From assembly GCF_000316685.1 (NCBI RefSeq), contig NC_019680.1, positions 3,419,407 to 3,483,406 of the forward strand: DNA of 64,000 nt, read 5' to 3'. Below, one piece after another: positions 63,866 to 64,000 of the stretch (its first letter is position 1; the number at the start of each line of letters is the position of its first letter). Under the pieces are notes generated by a model. That model was not told where the DNA came from. It made no database searches and worked only from the letters and a program-made list of their open reading frames with translations. Position numbers and translations under genes: made by a program. Source of the stretch: Synechococcus sp. PCC 6312 (GTDB lineage: Bacteria > Cyanobacteriota > Cyanobacteriia > Thermosynechococcales > Thermosynechococcaceae).

Positions 63866-64000
63866 ATGAGTATCTCTAAGGACTACAAGGAAGATCAGTC
63901 TGTGACTCCGCCGGAGGGTCAGAAGTTAGCAGTTCCTCGTCAGCTAATTCAGATTGTCGGGGCAAAAATCAATCGTTTTTTCCGGATAATTATTTTTTTT
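63866..64000 (+). CDS. Partial CDS, unknown protein, runs off the window
   Basis: An ATG at 63866 with AAGGATAA upstream starts a frame that stays open to the last base (45 codons). The visible part begins MSISKDYKEDQSVTPPEG and ends with a basic/aromatic patch leading into hydrophobic residues, which may be the start of a membrane helix. The family cannot be assigned from this part. Confidence 0.5.
   Translation, partial: MSISKDYKEDQSVTPPEGQKLAVPRQLIQIVGAKINRFFRIIIFF

Overview
The window comes from a cyanobacterial chromosome. It carries an allophycocyanin operon (apcA-apcB-apcC), a carboxysome shell gene (ccmK type), a CemA/PxcA proton-exchange protein, a DUF3598 protein and several Uma2 genes. 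The core genes have moderate to high GC and are densely packed. Many genes sit tail to tail with 3-40 bp gaps or overlaps. The canonical HIP1 octamer GCGATCGC was not seen. Another palindrome, CCAGGCCTGG, is scattered through both strands (13 exact copies found by eye). Gene content and style suggest a unicellular Thermosynechococcaceae/Synechococcus-type strain, but this is inference only.

Layout. 1-4357: pntAA-pntAB-pntB transhydrogenase operon and a purine permease. 4358-8296: AT-rich accessory island with a DUF4160/DUF2442 pair, a coiled-coil gene and a large P-loop NTPase gene whose frames join through a -1 shift at an A9 tract, and a cobA relic; a copy of the permease 3' end closes the island. 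8357-20031: SLH protein, hydrolase, asd, an Hsp70-like/GT2 pair, a DUF2993 protein, and a SWIM/SNF2 pair. 20247-31139: solute-binding lipoprotein, Uma2, and a Wzm/Wzt polysaccharide exporter with an AT-rich glycan cassette (two methyltransferases, a WbsX-like protein, a GT2). This is followed by decaying genes (DUF29 relics, DUF3782 with an internal stop) and an ABC-2 permease. 31232-44325: murE, a GNAT, mnmA, an EamA transporter, a pyruvate-kinase tail, tRNA-Tyr, a beta-helix protein, ppk1, a histone-deacetylase-like gene, a DUF3598 protein, Uma2, and a lone type I R-like nuclease domain. 44335-49494: a fused oxoprolinase/hydantoinase, a NIL-ferredoxin, hisIE and SRP RNA. 49610-64000: PatA-like regulator, a Uma2 with an internal deletion, apcABC, panD, ccmK, aroQ, an EamA transporter, pxcA, slt, xth, a Ca2+/H+ antiporter, 2-Cys peroxiredoxin and a partial gene.

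Most genes are housekeeping and match known families well. The unusual biology lies in the two accessory zones (about 4.4-8.3 kb and 23-30.3 kb). The best candidate for an undescribed system is the frameshift-linked coiled-coil/P-loop NTPase locus at 5129-7746. Start codons were moved from the longest reading frame wherever a better ribosome binding site or family alignment favoured it; such cases are stated.
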